A DNA stretch of 64,000 nt from CAADGY01 sp900696665. Its GTDB lineage: Bacteria > Acidobacteriota > Terriglobia > Bryobacterales > Bryobacteraceae. The DNA lies in NCBI GenBank assembly GCA_035063885.1, contig JAPSFM010000001.1, positions 62,001-126,000 on the forward strand. The letters run 5' to 3'. A model generated the notes under the pieces. It was not told the DNA's origin, searched no databases, and saw only the letters and a list, made by a program, of their open reading frames with translations. Shown piece after piece: positions 1 through 8,496 of the stretch (the stretch's first letter is position 1; each line of letters begins with the position of its first letter). A program made the position numbers and the translations under genes.

Positions 1-775
1 CATTTACTATCGCTCTGCCACCGCCGTGATTGTTCGTTACCACGAACGTCCGTTCCGCCAGCCGGGCGATCCGCTCGATGCGCGGTTTCCATTCGACCAG
101 TTCTTCCTCTGAATACAGATAGTCGCAATCATGACTGTTTTGCGATGGAGCGTCGAAGTTCTGAATGCCCAACCCGGCGTTTCGCCCGTGCAGACGTACG
201 TATGCAATCCCCGAGGTCAGGAACGCCGTTGGCGGCATGGTCTTGACATGCTGTGGAATGTCGATGTTGCAGAACCCGATGCGATAGTCCACGAACACAC
301 CCAGCGCTTCCTCGGACATCCAACTGCTGTGTCTCATCTCAGCCGCGAGAGGGAATTCATGGAAGGTCCGGCGCAACTTGATCAGGAAGGCGCGATTCTC
401 CTCCGTAAAGCGGAATGCCCAGGGGAACTGCATTAGCAGGCATCCCAGTTTTCCTTCTTTGAGCAGAGGCCACAGTCCTCGCTTGTGGGCCGCCGTCTCC
501 GCGGGTTCAAGGCTTCGTTCATGGGTGAACCGACGGTTCAGCGTGGCTGTAAACAGAAACTTGGGATTGTGGTCAACTTTCTTTAACCAAACGCTGGTGA
601 TTTCAGGCCGCAGCGGCTGGTAGAACGAAGTATTGATTTCCACTAAGTCCGTGAATTTGGACAGAAAATGGAGCGCGTGAAATCCTCTGGGGCGCGCCTC
701 AGGATAGATGGTTCCGTTCCAGTGAGGATATGACCAACCGGCGGGTCCGATATGGATATCTGGGGCCTGGGGCAT
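1..775 (-). CDS. DUF72 (YecE-like) protein, C-terminus cut by window edge
   Basis: About 258 codons are visible from an ATG at 775 to the left edge with no stop, so the gene continues outside the window. The start reads MPQAPDIHIGPAGWSYPHW, the usual DUF72 opening (G.AGWSY..W). Further in are FLSKFTDLVEINTSFY, LLMQFPWAFRFTEENRAFL and, near the edge, YVRLHGRN, DYDYLYSEEEL-like residues and VVTNNHGGG, all typical positions of this TIM-barrel family. The biochemical function of DUF72 is not established. It is a probable single gene: the next gene on this strand ends 190 bases upstream, behind a hairpin. Family assignment is strong; function is unknown. Confidence 0.9.
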   Translation of the reverse strand, partial: MPQAPDIHIGPAGWSYPHWNGTIYPEARPRGFHALHFLSKFTDLVEINTSFYQPLRPEITSVWLKKVDHNPKFLFTATLNRRFTHERSLEPAETAAHKRGLWPLLKEGKLGCLLMQFPWAFRFTEENRAFLIKLRRTFHEFPLAAEMRHSSWMSEEALGVFVDYRIGFCNIDIPQHVKTMPPTAFLTSGIAYVRLHGRNAGLGIQNFDAPSQNSHDCDYLYSEEELVEWKPRIERIARLAERTFVVTNNHGGGRAIVN

Positions 776-915
776 ACACGGTGTCCTCGATTCGCCTTTT
801 GTTCGCCACCAGTGTAAGCCACCTGCAGCCGCGCGGTCAAGTGAAATATTTTTAGTTTTTTTGTGTAACTTTACAACGCTGGTTTACGCTTTATATATCA
901 AATCCCCGTTACGAC

Positions 916-956
916 AGCGGGCGCACTCACCCCTTTCACCCAAACTTGCGCCCGCT
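916..956. terminator. Hairpin between cysK and the DUF72 gene
   Basis: A 10-bp perfect inverted repeat (916-925 AGCGGGCGCA, 947-956 TGCGCCCGCT) with a 21-base loop lies just past the cysK stop codon in the direction of minus-strand transcription. There is no convincing U-run on the minus side, so it could be a weak or factor-assisted terminator, or simply an inverted repeat. Confidence 0.4.
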
Positions 957-965
957 TTATTGCAC

Positions 966-1940
966 TCAATCTACCAATCCATCAAACAGCACCGACGACA
1001 GGTATCTCTCTCCGGAATCCGGCAGAATCACGACCATCGTCTTGTTGTGGAACTCAGGCTGCCGTGCCAGACGAACAGCGGCGGCTACGGCCGCTCCGCA
1101 GGAGATTCCGGAAAGGATACCTTCCTCGCGCGCGAGCCGCCGTGCCATTTCGATCGACTCTTCGTTGGTCACCTGCTCAACGAGATCCACGACGGACAGA
1201 TCGAGCGTATCCGGTATGAATCCGGCCCCGAGTCCCTGGATTTTGTGGGGTCCCGGCTTGAGGGGCTCGCCTTTCTTGGCCTGCGTAATCACCGGGCTGT
1301 TAGATGGTTCAACGGCTACTGACACAAGTGGCTTGCCCAGTTTGTGCTTGATGTACCGGGAAACACCGGTGATGGTGCCACCAGTGCCGACGCCGGACAC
1401 CAGCACATCGATTTGTCCGCCGCTATCCTCCCAGATCTCGGGACCGGTCGTCTCAAAATGAATATCGGGATTGGCCGGATTTTTGAACTGCTGCAAGAGG
1501 ACGTAGCGGTTCGGATTGGAAACCACAAATTCTTCGGCCTTTGCAATCGCACCCTTCATCCCCGTCGAGCCTTCCGTCAGAACCAGGTTCGCGCCGAAGG
1601 CTTTTAAGACTTTGCGCCGTTCGATCGACATCGTCTCCGGCATCGTGAGCGTGATGGGATAACCTCGCGCGGCCGCAACGAACGCCAGCGCAATTCCGGT
1701 GTTACCGCTCGTCGGCTCAATCAGTTCTTTGCCGGGCGTTAGAATACCGCGCTTCTCGGCGTCCCAAATCATCGCCGCGCCGATCCGGCACTTTACCGAG
1801 TAGGCTGGATTCCGGCCTTCAATCTTGGCGAGCATCGTTACTGGCGCGCCGTCCGTCACGCGATTGAGTTTTACCAGCGGCGTCCTCCCGATGCTGAACG
1901 AATTATCTTCAAAAAAGGACTTACCTGTTGTCGGCTGCAC
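966..1940 (-). CDS. cysK: Cysteine synthase A (O-acetylserine sulfhydrylase)
   Basis: PLP enzyme that makes cysteine from O-acetylserine and sulfide in the cytoplasm. The protein opens FFEDNSFSIGRTPLVKLNR and carries the PLP lysine in NPAYSVKCRIG (Lys about residue 50), the substrate loop PTSGNTGIALA, the phosphate-binding loop SGVGTGGTITG and the C-terminal GISCGAA motif. Length, about 324 residues, is normal. A TTG at 1955 is also in frame, but GGGAG at 1953-1949 sits 8 bases before GTG 1940, which also lies 2 bases after the stop of the upstream Rrf2 gene, so GTG 1940 is preferred. It forms an operon with that regulator, which probably controls it. Confidence 0.93.
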   Translation of the reverse strand: MQPTTGKSFFEDNSFSIGRTPLVKLNRVTDGAPVTMLAKIEGRNPAYSVKCRIGAAMIWDAEKRGILTPGKELIEPTSGNTGIALAFVAAARGYPITLTMPETMSIERRKVLKAFGANLVLTEGSTGMKGAIAKAEEFVVSNPNRYVLLQQFKNPANPDIHFETTGPEIWEDSGGQIDVLVSGVGTGGTITGVSRYIKHKLGKPLVSVAVEPSNSPVITQAKKGEPLKPGPHKIQGLGAGFIPDTLDLSVVDLVEQVTNEESIEMARRLAREEGILSGISCGAAVAAAVRLARQPEFHNKTMVVILPDSGERYLSSVLFDGLVD

Positions 1941-1942
1941 TT

Positions 1943-2374
1943 TCAAATCTCCCAATTCGGTACATAGTTCATTTGGTTTTCTTTCCAGGCACGAGTCAGT
2001 TCGCCAAAGGTCGTCTGATCCACTACATTCGAAATCGCCTCATCCACCTGGCGCCACATACTGGCGAATGGCGAATCCGATTTGCGTTTTCCTTTCGAGC
2101 GGGCTGAACTCGGAGCCTCAATGAATCGCAAAAGCTCTCCGATGGTGATCGAATCCGCCGGACGCGCCAGCAGATAGCCGCCCTCAGCGCCACGGCGCGA
2201 TTCCACAAACCCGCCTTGCTTGAGGGTAGCCAAAATTAACTCGAGAAACTTCTGGGGAATCTTCTGGCGCCGTGCGATATCCGCAATCTTCACGGGTTCA
2301 CCGGGCCGTTGGCTGGCAAGGTCGAATAGCGCGAGCAGCGCATATTCGCCTTTTACAGAAATATTCATCGGCAA
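1943..2374 (-). CDS. Rrf2-family transcriptional regulator (CymR-like)
   Basis: A 143-residue winged-helix regulator: MNISVKGEYALLALFDLA, IADIARRQKIPQKFLELILATLKQGGFVESRRGAEGGY (wing with GGY) and a short C-terminal helix. The three clustered cysteines that bind Fe-S in IscR/NsrR are absent, as in Bacillus CymR, which senses cysteine status together with CysK. Here cysK follows after 2 bases, so a CymR-like role in sulfur control is a reasonable inference. The TTG at 2374 has GAGGTG 8 bases upstream; the ATG at 2368 is a slightly shorter alternative with poor spacing. The 51-base gap before it leaves little room for a separate promoter. Confidence 0.88.
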   Translation of the reverse strand: MPMNISVKGEYALLALFDLASQRPGEPVKIADIARRQKIPQKFLELILATLKQGGFVESRRGAEGGYLLARPADSITIGELLRFIEAPSSARSKGKRKSDSPFASMWRQVDEAISNVVDQTTFGELTRAWKENQMNYVPNWEI

Positions 2375-2425
2375 ACGGCAATCACCTCAATCCAACTAGA
2401 GATTAACGGATTACCTTCGGAAGCG

Positions 2426-3961
2426 TCAAATCGGCTTGCTATCGGGTACGCGGAGTTCGTGCTGGAGCCTCGTCAGTTCTGCCTTGAGATTTTTCACCAC
2501 GTCCGCGTACGATGCCTCTGCGTAAACACTGCGCATCTGGTGGGGGTCTTTCATACGGTCGAAGAGTTCCCACTCCCCGGTACTGTAATAGTGTGCGAGC
2601 GTATAGTGGTCCGTGCGAACTCCGTAATGTAGAGCGACGTCGTGCTCACCCCGTTCGTAGTAATGATAGTAGAACGATTGACGCCAACCGGAGGGTGTTT
2701 CGCCGCGCAGGAGCGGCAGGAAGCTGTGACCCTGCATGTCAGCGGGCACGCGGAGTCCAGCGGCATCCAGGAACGTCTCCGGCAGATCGAGATTCGCCAC
2801 CATGCTTTCGCATACATATCCAGCGCGTGCCCTGCCGGGGAATCGGGCTAGCATGGGCGTGCGGATGGACTCTTCGTAGATCCAGCGCTTGTCGAACCAG
2901 CCATGTTCACCTAGATAGAAACCTTGGTCGGACGTGTACACTACCAGCGTGTTCTCCGCCTCGCCGGTGGCGTCGAGCCAATTCAGAATTCTTCCGGCAC
3001 TGTCGTCCACGGAAGCGATGCAGCGCAAGTAATCCTGCAGGTAGCGTTGGTATTTGTAGCGGACCAGGTCCCTGCCTTGCAGGTTGGCGCGGGTGAAGGC
3101 TTCGTTGCGAGGGCGGTAAGCGGCGTCCCACACTCGCTTCTGCGCCTCGTTCATGCGTCCGTACTCGCCCAGGTAGCGACGATAGTCGGCGTCCTGCGGC
3201 GGAGCGGCGCCGGTGGGCAGGATTTTGAGATCGGCCATCAGCGTCATGTGGCGGTCGATCTCCATGGATTGTTTGCGCGCGGGTGTGGCGCGGTGTTCGT
3301 AGTTATCAAAAAGATTTGGAGGCTCCGGAAAGGTGACACCATCGTACAGGTGCAGCTTCGACGGCGCGGGCATCCAGTTCCGGTGTGGCGCCTTGTGCTG
3401 GCACATCACCATAAAAGGCTTGGACCTATCGCGCCCGTTTTCCAGCCAGTCCAGCGTAAGACTGGTGATTAAGTCGGTGACATAGCCCTCGCGGCGCTTA
3501 CTGCCTTCAGGCGTAAGGAAATCTGGATTATAGTAGCTGCCTTGGCCGGGCAACACTTCCCACACATCGAATCCCGTTGGGTTCGATTTCAAGTGCCACT
3601 TCCCAAAGAGTGCGGTCTGATAACCGGCTTGCCGCAGAATTTTGGGAAAGGTCGGTTGCGCACCGTCGAAGGTCTGACGGTTATCGAGAACACCATTCAG
3701 GTGCGAGTACTTGCCCGTCAGCACTACTGCCCGTGAGGGCGCGCAGATGGAGTTGGTTACCAACGCGTTGTCGAATCGAACCCCCTCACGCGCCAGGCGG
3801 TCGATATTCGGCGTATGGTTCAGACGGCCATCGTAGGCGGAGATGGCCTGGTAGGCGTGGTCGTCGGAAAAGATAAGCAGGATGTTGGGCCGGCGTCCTT
3901 GGAAAGCACTGGCGGCGGCTGGAATAGCGCCGAGTGTTGTGACGAATCGCCGCCGGTTCAA
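2426..3961 (-). CDS. Secreted S1-family sulfatase
   Basis: A 511-residue alkaline-phosphatase-superfamily sulfatase. The N-terminus has a twin-arginine type signal (NRRRFVTTLG, then AIPAAASAF). Metal ligands lie in ILLIFSDDHA (Asp33-Asp34), and the formylglycine-forming cysteine is Cys73 in CAPSR with Arg77; GKWHLK and TSDQGFYLGEHGW follow in the expected order. It removes sulfate esters, probably from a polysaccharide, in the periplasm or outside. The start is TTG 3961: GGAGG at 3975-3971 is 9 bases upstream, and the stop of the preceding gene (3962-3964) directly abuts it. It is co-transcribed with the ceramidase-like and lyase genes upstream. Substrate unknown. Confidence 0.93.
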   Translation of the reverse strand: MNRRRFVTTLGAIPAAASAFQGRRPNILLIFSDDHAYQAISAYDGRLNHTPNIDRLAREGVRFDNALVTNSICAPSRAVVLTGKYSHLNGVLDNRQTFDGAQPTFPKILRQAGYQTALFGKWHLKSNPTGFDVWEVLPGQGSYYNPDFLTPEGSKRREGYVTDLITSLTLDWLENGRDRSKPFMVMCQHKAPHRNWMPAPSKLHLYDGVTFPEPPNLFDNYEHRATPARKQSMEIDRHMTLMADLKILPTGAAPPQDADYRRYLGEYGRMNEAQKRVWDAAYRPRNEAFTRANLQGRDLVRYKYQRYLQDYLRCIASVDDSAGRILNWLDATGEAENTLVVYTSDQGFYLGEHGWFDKRWIYEESIRTPMLARFPGRARAGYVCESMVANLDLPETFLDAAGLRVPADMQGHSFLPLLRGETPSGWRQSFYYHYYERGEHDVALHYGVRTDHYTLAHYYSTGEWELFDRMKDPHQMRSVYAEASYADVVKNLKAELTRLQHELRVPDSKPI

Positions 3962-5311
3962 CTAGTCATACCTCCGCAGGGCATCGCGCAAGGCGTTCCG
4001 CATAGTGTTTTCGCACTCGGGGAATGCGATCCAGCTATAGTGATCGTCGTACCCTTCGGCCGCAGCCTGCGCCGTCGGGATGTAGCCGGGGGCCGATTCG
4101 CTGAAACCTGCCGTCATGACAAACGAATCCGGCCGCAACTCCTGCGCCCACAACTGATATTGTACGAAGGACTCGGCGGGCAGCAGCACGAGGTGGGCTC
4201 CGCCGAAATCGACAGCCGGCACATCGACCGCCTCACCCGCATCCAAACGCTTTCTCCAACTGAGCCCCAACGCCGCTTCAGCCCGCGCCAGATACGGCTT
4301 GGATTCATCGGCAAGGGTTTTGCGCATTTCGGCGGGCGAGAAGCCTGGGGTCGCTCGCGGCGCAAGGTGCATGGGAACGGACCGGAATCGCACGTGTTGG
4401 AGCGGCCGGCGCTTGGTCGCTTTCCAGGCGCCCACCATTCCCTGATACATCCGGCCGGCCAGGATGGGGCGGTTTGCCGCGCTGCCGTCGTTGTACTTAC
4501 CCGCGATGGTATCGCCACTGCATCCGGTGAGATAGATCTGCGCCGTGCCGGGCGTGTCCTTCTGCCGGCGTGCGCGGGCCATCCCGACAAAATCCGCGGA
4601 GACGTCGCCTTGCCCGTAGTAGCTCATCGGATGGGTGGAATAGCAACTGAGCGCTGCGACCGGCCGGTCCTCCTCCCAAAAGCTGATAGTCTTGAGCCAA
4701 GGGTCGATGGTGCCTTCGGGCAGTGCGCGCAGGGCCGGGTCCTTGGTTGCACTCGTACGCCCGAAACTCACCCCCCCATCCGGCTTGACGTAGCGGCGGT
4801 TGGAGGCCACACCCTCCACTTTGGCCTGTCCCGTACCGATATGCGTGACGCGGTGCGCGGAGTTGAGGCTTGCCTGAAGCGCAGCGGCAACTTTACGGGC
4901 GCAATGTTCGTTGAAGTCCGGATCGCAGATTCTTCCCGGTGCTTTGGCGGCCTCGAACAGCCGTTGCGCCTCCGTGTCCACGTAGGGTGCGTCGTGTTGG
5001 TGGACGCAGGTCAACAGCACACGTTCACGTGATGTGCGCGCGGCTTCCGCCATCACGTCGCGCCACAGGTTGTAGGCGTCATTGCGGATTTCGCACCAGT
5101 CGAGCGCCGCGACGACAATAGGCTGGCCGCCGCCGAGCAGCACTACACCGTGCGCTTCTAACGGATCGACGATCTTCCGCGCCGTCACATTATTAAATAG
5201 AGGCCCGCCGATCGAAGGAGTAATGTCCGATCGGAACGTAGCCAATTGGAATCGTTCCGCGCGAGCCGCCGCCAAGGCCGCCGCCGACTTGAAGAAATCC
5301 CGCCGCCGCAT
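3962..5311 (-). CDS. Tat-exported neutral ceramidase-like hydrolase
   Basis: 449 residues beginning MRRRDFFKSAAALAAA, a twin-arginine type leader. The body resembles the N-terminal domain of neutral/alkaline ceramidases: SDITPSIGG near the start, HGVVLLGGGQPIVVAALDWCEI, the metal-site-like CVHQHDAPY, then SCYSTHPMSYYGQGDVSADF and ESAPGYIPT. Acidobacterial and planctomycete relatives of this fold are usually secreted and sit with sulfatases and glycosidases, so a lipid substrate should not be assumed. It abuts the sulfatase gene downstream and lies 18 bases after the pectate-lyase-like gene, consistent with one operon. Family confidence is moderate; substrate unknown. Confidence 0.7.
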   Translation of the reverse strand: MRRRDFFKSAAALAAARAERFQLATFRSDITPSIGGPLFNNVTARKIVDPLEAHGVVLLGGGQPIVVAALDWCEIRNDAYNLWRDVMAEAARTSRERVLLTCVHQHDAPYVDTEAQRLFEAAKAPGRICDPDFNEHCARKVAAALQASLNSAHRVTHIGTGQAKVEGVASNRRYVKPDGGVSFGRTSATKDPALRALPEGTIDPWLKTISFWEEDRPVAALSCYSTHPMSYYGQGDVSADFVGMARARRQKDTPGTAQIYLTGCSGDTIAGKYNDGSAANRPILAGRMYQGMVGAWKATKRRPLQHVRFRSVPMHLAPRATPGFSPAEMRKTLADESKPYLARAEAALGLSWRKRLDAGEAVDVPAVDFGGAHLVLLPAESFVQYQLWAQELRPDSFVMTAGFSESAPGYIPTAQAAAEGYDDHYSWIAFPECENTMRNALRDALRRYD

Positions 5312-5329
5312 GAACTCTTATGTTATTCC

Positions 5330-7024
5330 TTAACGCACCGCGCGGGTTGGTTGCGGTGCTGTGAGATAGCGGCCAAGCCGCGCCAGGTTGCCGGCGAAAT
5401 CCGCCGAACTGATGATGCTGACGGGCGGAGGCTGCGGCCCGGCGAAAAGTTCCACCGTCATGTTTTCGTGAATCGGAATGATGTCGGCCCGGGAATTTAG
5501 ACTATCGCCCGCGGATCCATGCGAGCGCCCGCGTCCGATGCGGAGAACCAGATCTTTAGCAGCGAAGGCGAAGACAAGCCGATCGGCACGGCCGATGGTC
5601 CCCATCTTTGTCCAGGCGCCGCGTTCATCCATGGAAGCGATCAGTTCCTTCACTTCATTCGGTGACGGAGGAGTTTCGGTCATCCCAAACGGGCGTTCGC
5701 TCCAGGGCGACAGTCCGTGCAGCCGGCCCGGCCTGCGGACATCCTTCGGATCCGCTGCCGCCAGTTTCCGGTAATCTTCTTCGATATCGTTGAGTTGGTT
5801 TCCGCTTACCAGAACGCTATAATGCGTGATCACCGAGCCGGGTGTATAGCTGATTTCGTATCCATCCACGAGGCGGCTGCCCATGCCGGCGACATTCAGA
5901 CGGGTTCCCTTGGTGATATACAGCGGCCGGTTCGTTTTGAGCTCATAGAATCTGGCGAGCACCGGACCGGATGGAAGACGCCGGAAGACTTCCGCATCCG
6001 CCCGCGGAACGAACGAGCGCTTCAGATATTCGAGCGCCCGCGGTATTGGCTCCAGGTATTTCCGGTCCCTCGTTTCGCGGTAAAGCGTCATCAGTGTGCG
6101 CAGAATCCCTTGTGATTCTCCACCGGTGACGCAAGGAGGCTCGAAAATGCGCGCCCACGCGGGATGCATGTCCGCATCGTATTGCTGCGCCCACGCCGGT
6201 TGAGGATCGGGCATTTGCGCCAGCAGAATGAACTGGCCGCCCTTTTCCGCCGACGCACGGTAGCGAGGCTCGTTGTAGATTCGCGCTGCCTCCAGCATGG
6301 TGTCGATCGCGTCGGCGATGGAGTTGTCGTTGAACGTGTAATGCTGCTGGTATTCCGGTCCGGGCCATTTTCTCGACCACGTCTCCGGATAGCTGGCGCG
6401 TTTCACCGGAAATCTGGAAAAATCGGGCGGCGCGCTGAACCGCTGTGGCCATGCGCCCACTGGATATTGCGCCGCTATAAGACGGTCCAACGCAAGCCGT
6501 GCCGATTCATGAATGGCAGCGTCGGCAAAATCTAGTGCTTTGTCTACGCGCATCAAAACCCGGATGGCCGCCTGCGTGACGTTATCATCAAGAGTCGTGA
6601 CGTTGCGTCGCGCTCCGCCGCAGCCGCCGTCTTCCCGGTACTGATAGCGTTTGCGCTTCTCCGGATCGAATTCGATCAGATAATCCCAACCGCCGCTGCA
6701 AAGCTGACCTTTCACGAGGGCGTTTGCCGCATCGCGCGCGTAATCGAGATAAGTGCGATCGCCCGTCGCTTCGTAGGCATCCAGGTACGCCAGTGCCACG
6801 ATCGGGGTTGCTTCGCGCTGTACCTCCACCTGTGTGGGCCCTTCGGCGGATTCAGACCGGCCGTAACTCAAGTCAGCCGTGTAGTAGAAGTGATACCCGC
6901 CATTGGTAGACACCTTGTGCCGGTAGAAATCAGCCGCTTTGCGCATAGCGCGCAGGACGTCTTCCTTCGAAGGAGCCTGTGCGCTCAGCAGCGCGGGCAA
7001 AACAAATAGTGCCAGGAATCTCAT
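5330..7024 (-). CDS. Secreted pectate lyase-like protein (PL10-type)
   Basis: 564 residues with a cleavable signal peptide (MRFLALFVLPALLSAQA). The first 370 residues match the pectic acid lyase fold of family PL10: FYRHKVSTNGGYHFYY, TTLDDNVTQAAIRVL, GAWPQRF, HYTFNDNSIADAIDTML, PAWAQQYDADMHPAWARIFEPP and GGESQGILRTLM. About 190 further residues follow, longer than a minimal PL10 domain, with no recognised domain. Expected to cleave polygalacturonate-like chains by beta-elimination outside the cytoplasm. It is transcribed with the sulfatase and ceramidase-like genes, suggesting a sulfated or modified acidic polysaccharide, which is inference. Confidence 0.78.
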   Translation of the reverse strand: MRFLALFVLPALLSAQAPSKEDVLRAMRKAADFYRHKVSTNGGYHFYYTADLSYGRSESAEGPTQVEVQREATPIVALAYLDAYEATGDRTYLDYARDAANALVKGQLCSGGWDYLIEFDPEKRKRYQYREDGGCGGARRNVTTLDDNVTQAAIRVLMRVDKALDFADAAIHESARLALDRLIAAQYPVGAWPQRFSAPPDFSRFPVKRASYPETWSRKWPGPEYQQHYTFNDNSIADAIDTMLEAARIYNEPRYRASAEKGGQFILLAQMPDPQPAWAQQYDADMHPAWARIFEPPCVTGGESQGILRTLMTLYRETRDRKYLEPIPRALEYLKRSFVPRADAEVFRRLPSGPVLARFYELKTNRPLYITKGTRLNVAGMGSRLVDGYEISYTPGSVITHYSVLVSGNQLNDIEEDYRKLAAADPKDVRRPGRLHGLSPWSERPFGMTETPPSPNEVKELIASMDERGAWTKMGTIGRADRLVFAFAAKDLVLRIGRGRSHGSAGDSLNSRADIIPIHENMTVELFAGPQPPPVSIISSADFAGNLARLGRYLTAPQPTRAVR

Positions 7025-7095
7025 GTGGGTTGAGACAGCATACTACATTCGGTACCTACACTCCGGAACTCGATAAACAAACTTGATAAACAGCA

Positions 7096-8379
7096 CTACA
7101 GCTTCGGCAATTCGAACCCTTTGCGGCGGGGACGGTCGGCCAGCAGATTAGCTTCGGCGTCGGAAAGAAAACGTTCTTTCTCGGGGTCCCAGCGCAATCG
7201 GCGGTTCAACGCCCGGGTGATATTCGCCAGGTGTCCCAGGCTCACCGAGCGATGGCCGATTTCCACGCCGGCATTAGGCGTTTTGCGGCCGGGAATGCAG
7301 TCCAGCCAGTGCTTCATATGATATCGAGCTTGCCAGAGGGCGCGCTTGTCATGCCACTTCTCGATCTCTTCACGCGGCGGGAGGTCGAGTGCAATACCTG
7401 GTGTATCGACCTTGAAATTATTGCGCCAGATATCGATGCTTCCGTGCACGCACACGAAACGTGCGCCACCGCGTAAATCGCCGGGAGGCAAATCCAGGTG
7501 TACCGTTACACCATTTGCATAGCGGAAGGCAACGGCGTCTCTCGGACCGTCTTCCAGCGGCCATAGTTCCACCGGGCCGGTCCCATCCGTCCCGAGTGCC
7601 CATTGAATCTGGTCCAGACCGTGCGCGCCCCAGTTGGTCATCTCGCCGCCAGAATAGTCCTTCCACCCCATCCAGCCGAAGTGCAGCTTCTTACTGTACG
7701 CCCGCACGGGCGCCTGGCCCAGCCAGCCGTTCCAGTCCAGCTTGCCTGGCATCGGGTCATCGGGCAGGAAAGGGACGGGCGCAGCCGAAGTGTAGTTTGT
7801 TCCATGGACAAGCTGCAATTTGCCCAAGCCGCCTTTGCGAACCAGCTCGCATGCGATCTGGTTCATCTCCATAGAGCGCTGCTGGCTGCCCACTTGGAAG
7901 ATGGTTTTGTACTTACGCACCGCTTTCACTAACTCCGTACCTTCGCGGATATAGAGTGTCAGCGGTTTCTCGGCGTACACGTCCTTGCCCGCTTGACAGG
8001 CGTGGATGGATGGCAGCACCCGGCCATGATCGTGCGTCGCGATAAGCACCGCGTCGATGTCTTTGCGGTCTAGCAGCTTCCGGTAATCCTGGTACAGATG
8101 CCACTTGGCATTGCGCTTGGCCGCAGCCTGTTCGCAACGCTCGAAGTAGTAATCGGCGGCCGCAATAATACGCCCTGGTTCGGGCAGTTGATCGATCAGC
8201 AGATTACCGCGTCCGCCGGCGCCGATGACGCCAATCTGAATGCGATCGTTTGCGCCCGGCCTGCCTGGCTTAGCGAAAACGCGATCCGGAATAATATGCG
8301 GGAACACCGCTCCCGCCATTGTGGAAAGAGCGGTGTGCCGCAGGAATCGGCGGCGTGACGGAGTCCGGTAATCGTTCAT
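7096..8379 (-). CDS. Tat-exported Gfo/Idh/MocA-family oxidoreductase
   Basis: 427 residues. A long twin-arginine leader (SRRRFLRHTALSTMAGAVF) precedes a Rossmann domain with GVIGAGGRGN at about residues 50-58, the ATHDHG strand, and the family EKPLT motif, then the alpha/beta C-terminal domain (GGEMTNWGAHGLDQIQWALG). Such proteins oxidise or epimerise sugars with tightly bound NAD(P); export with cofactor fits the Tat leader. It is the first gene of the minus-strand set running to cysK, 71 bases before the lyase gene, with a plausible sigma-70 promoter at 8395-8423. Confidence 0.9.
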   Translation of the reverse strand: MNDYRTPSRRRFLRHTALSTMAGAVFPHIIPDRVFAKPGRPGANDRIQIGVIGAGGRGNLLIDQLPEPGRIIAAADYYFERCEQAAAKRNAKWHLYQDYRKLLDRKDIDAVLIATHDHGRVLPSIHACQAGKDVYAEKPLTLYIREGTELVKAVRKYKTIFQVGSQQRSMEMNQIACELVRKGGLGKLQLVHGTNYTSAAPVPFLPDDPMPGKLDWNGWLGQAPVRAYSKKLHFGWMGWKDYSGGEMTNWGAHGLDQIQWALGTDGTGPVELWPLEDGPRDAVAFRYANGVTVHLDLPPGDLRGGARFVCVHGSIDIWRNNFKVDTPGIALDLPPREEIEKWHDKRALWQARYHMKHWLDCIPGRKTPNAGVEIGHRSVSLGHLANITRALNRRLRWDPEKERFLSDAEANLLADRPRRKGFELPKL

Positions 8380-8394
8380 GCGGAACCGCTTTCT

Positions 8395-8423
8395 TTTGTA
8401 TCAGTCCGCGGTATGGCTGTCCA
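8395..8423 (-). promoter_or_regulatory. Putative sigma-70 promoter for the oxidoreductase/lyase/sulfatase set
   Basis: On the minus strand, TGGACA (8423-8418) and TACAAA (8400-8395) are separated by 17 bases, ending 16 bases before the ATG at 8379. Match to consensus is 5/6 and 4/6. Confidence 0.45.
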
Positions 8424-8447
8424 CCGTTTGAAACAGCACCCGGGCGA

Positions 8448-8463
8448 TGTGACTTTCGTCACT
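8448..8463. promoter_or_regulatory. CRP/FNR-type palindrome
   Basis: TGTGA-CTTTCG-TCACT matches the TGTGA-N6-TCACA pattern at 9 of 10 positions and lies in the divergent region between the Gfo/Idh and methyltransferase genes. It is 25 bases upstream of the minus-strand -35 element and 33 bases before the methyltransferase ATG, so it could act on either gene. Confidence 0.45.
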
Positions 8464-8466
8464 GCA

Positions 8467-8487
8467 TGCAATTGCAATCGAGTTGCA
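8467..8487. promoter_or_regulatory. TGCAA-N5-TTGCA operator-like repeat
   Basis: TGCAA (8473-8477), 5-base spacer, TTGCA (8483-8487) is a perfect inverted repeat; it overlaps a second perfect palindrome TGCAATTGCA at 8467-8476. The layout resembles Fur/Mur-class boxes (TGCAA..TTGCA). It lies 9 bases before the methyltransferase ATG, a repressor-like position. Confidence 0.4.
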
Positions 8488-8496
8488 TCATTGGCC

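Noticed and set aside
3815..5032. 405-codon plus-strand open frame opposite the sulfatase and ceramidase-like genes
   Set aside because: Arginine/glycine-rich antisense shadow spanning two real genes; no recognisable protein.
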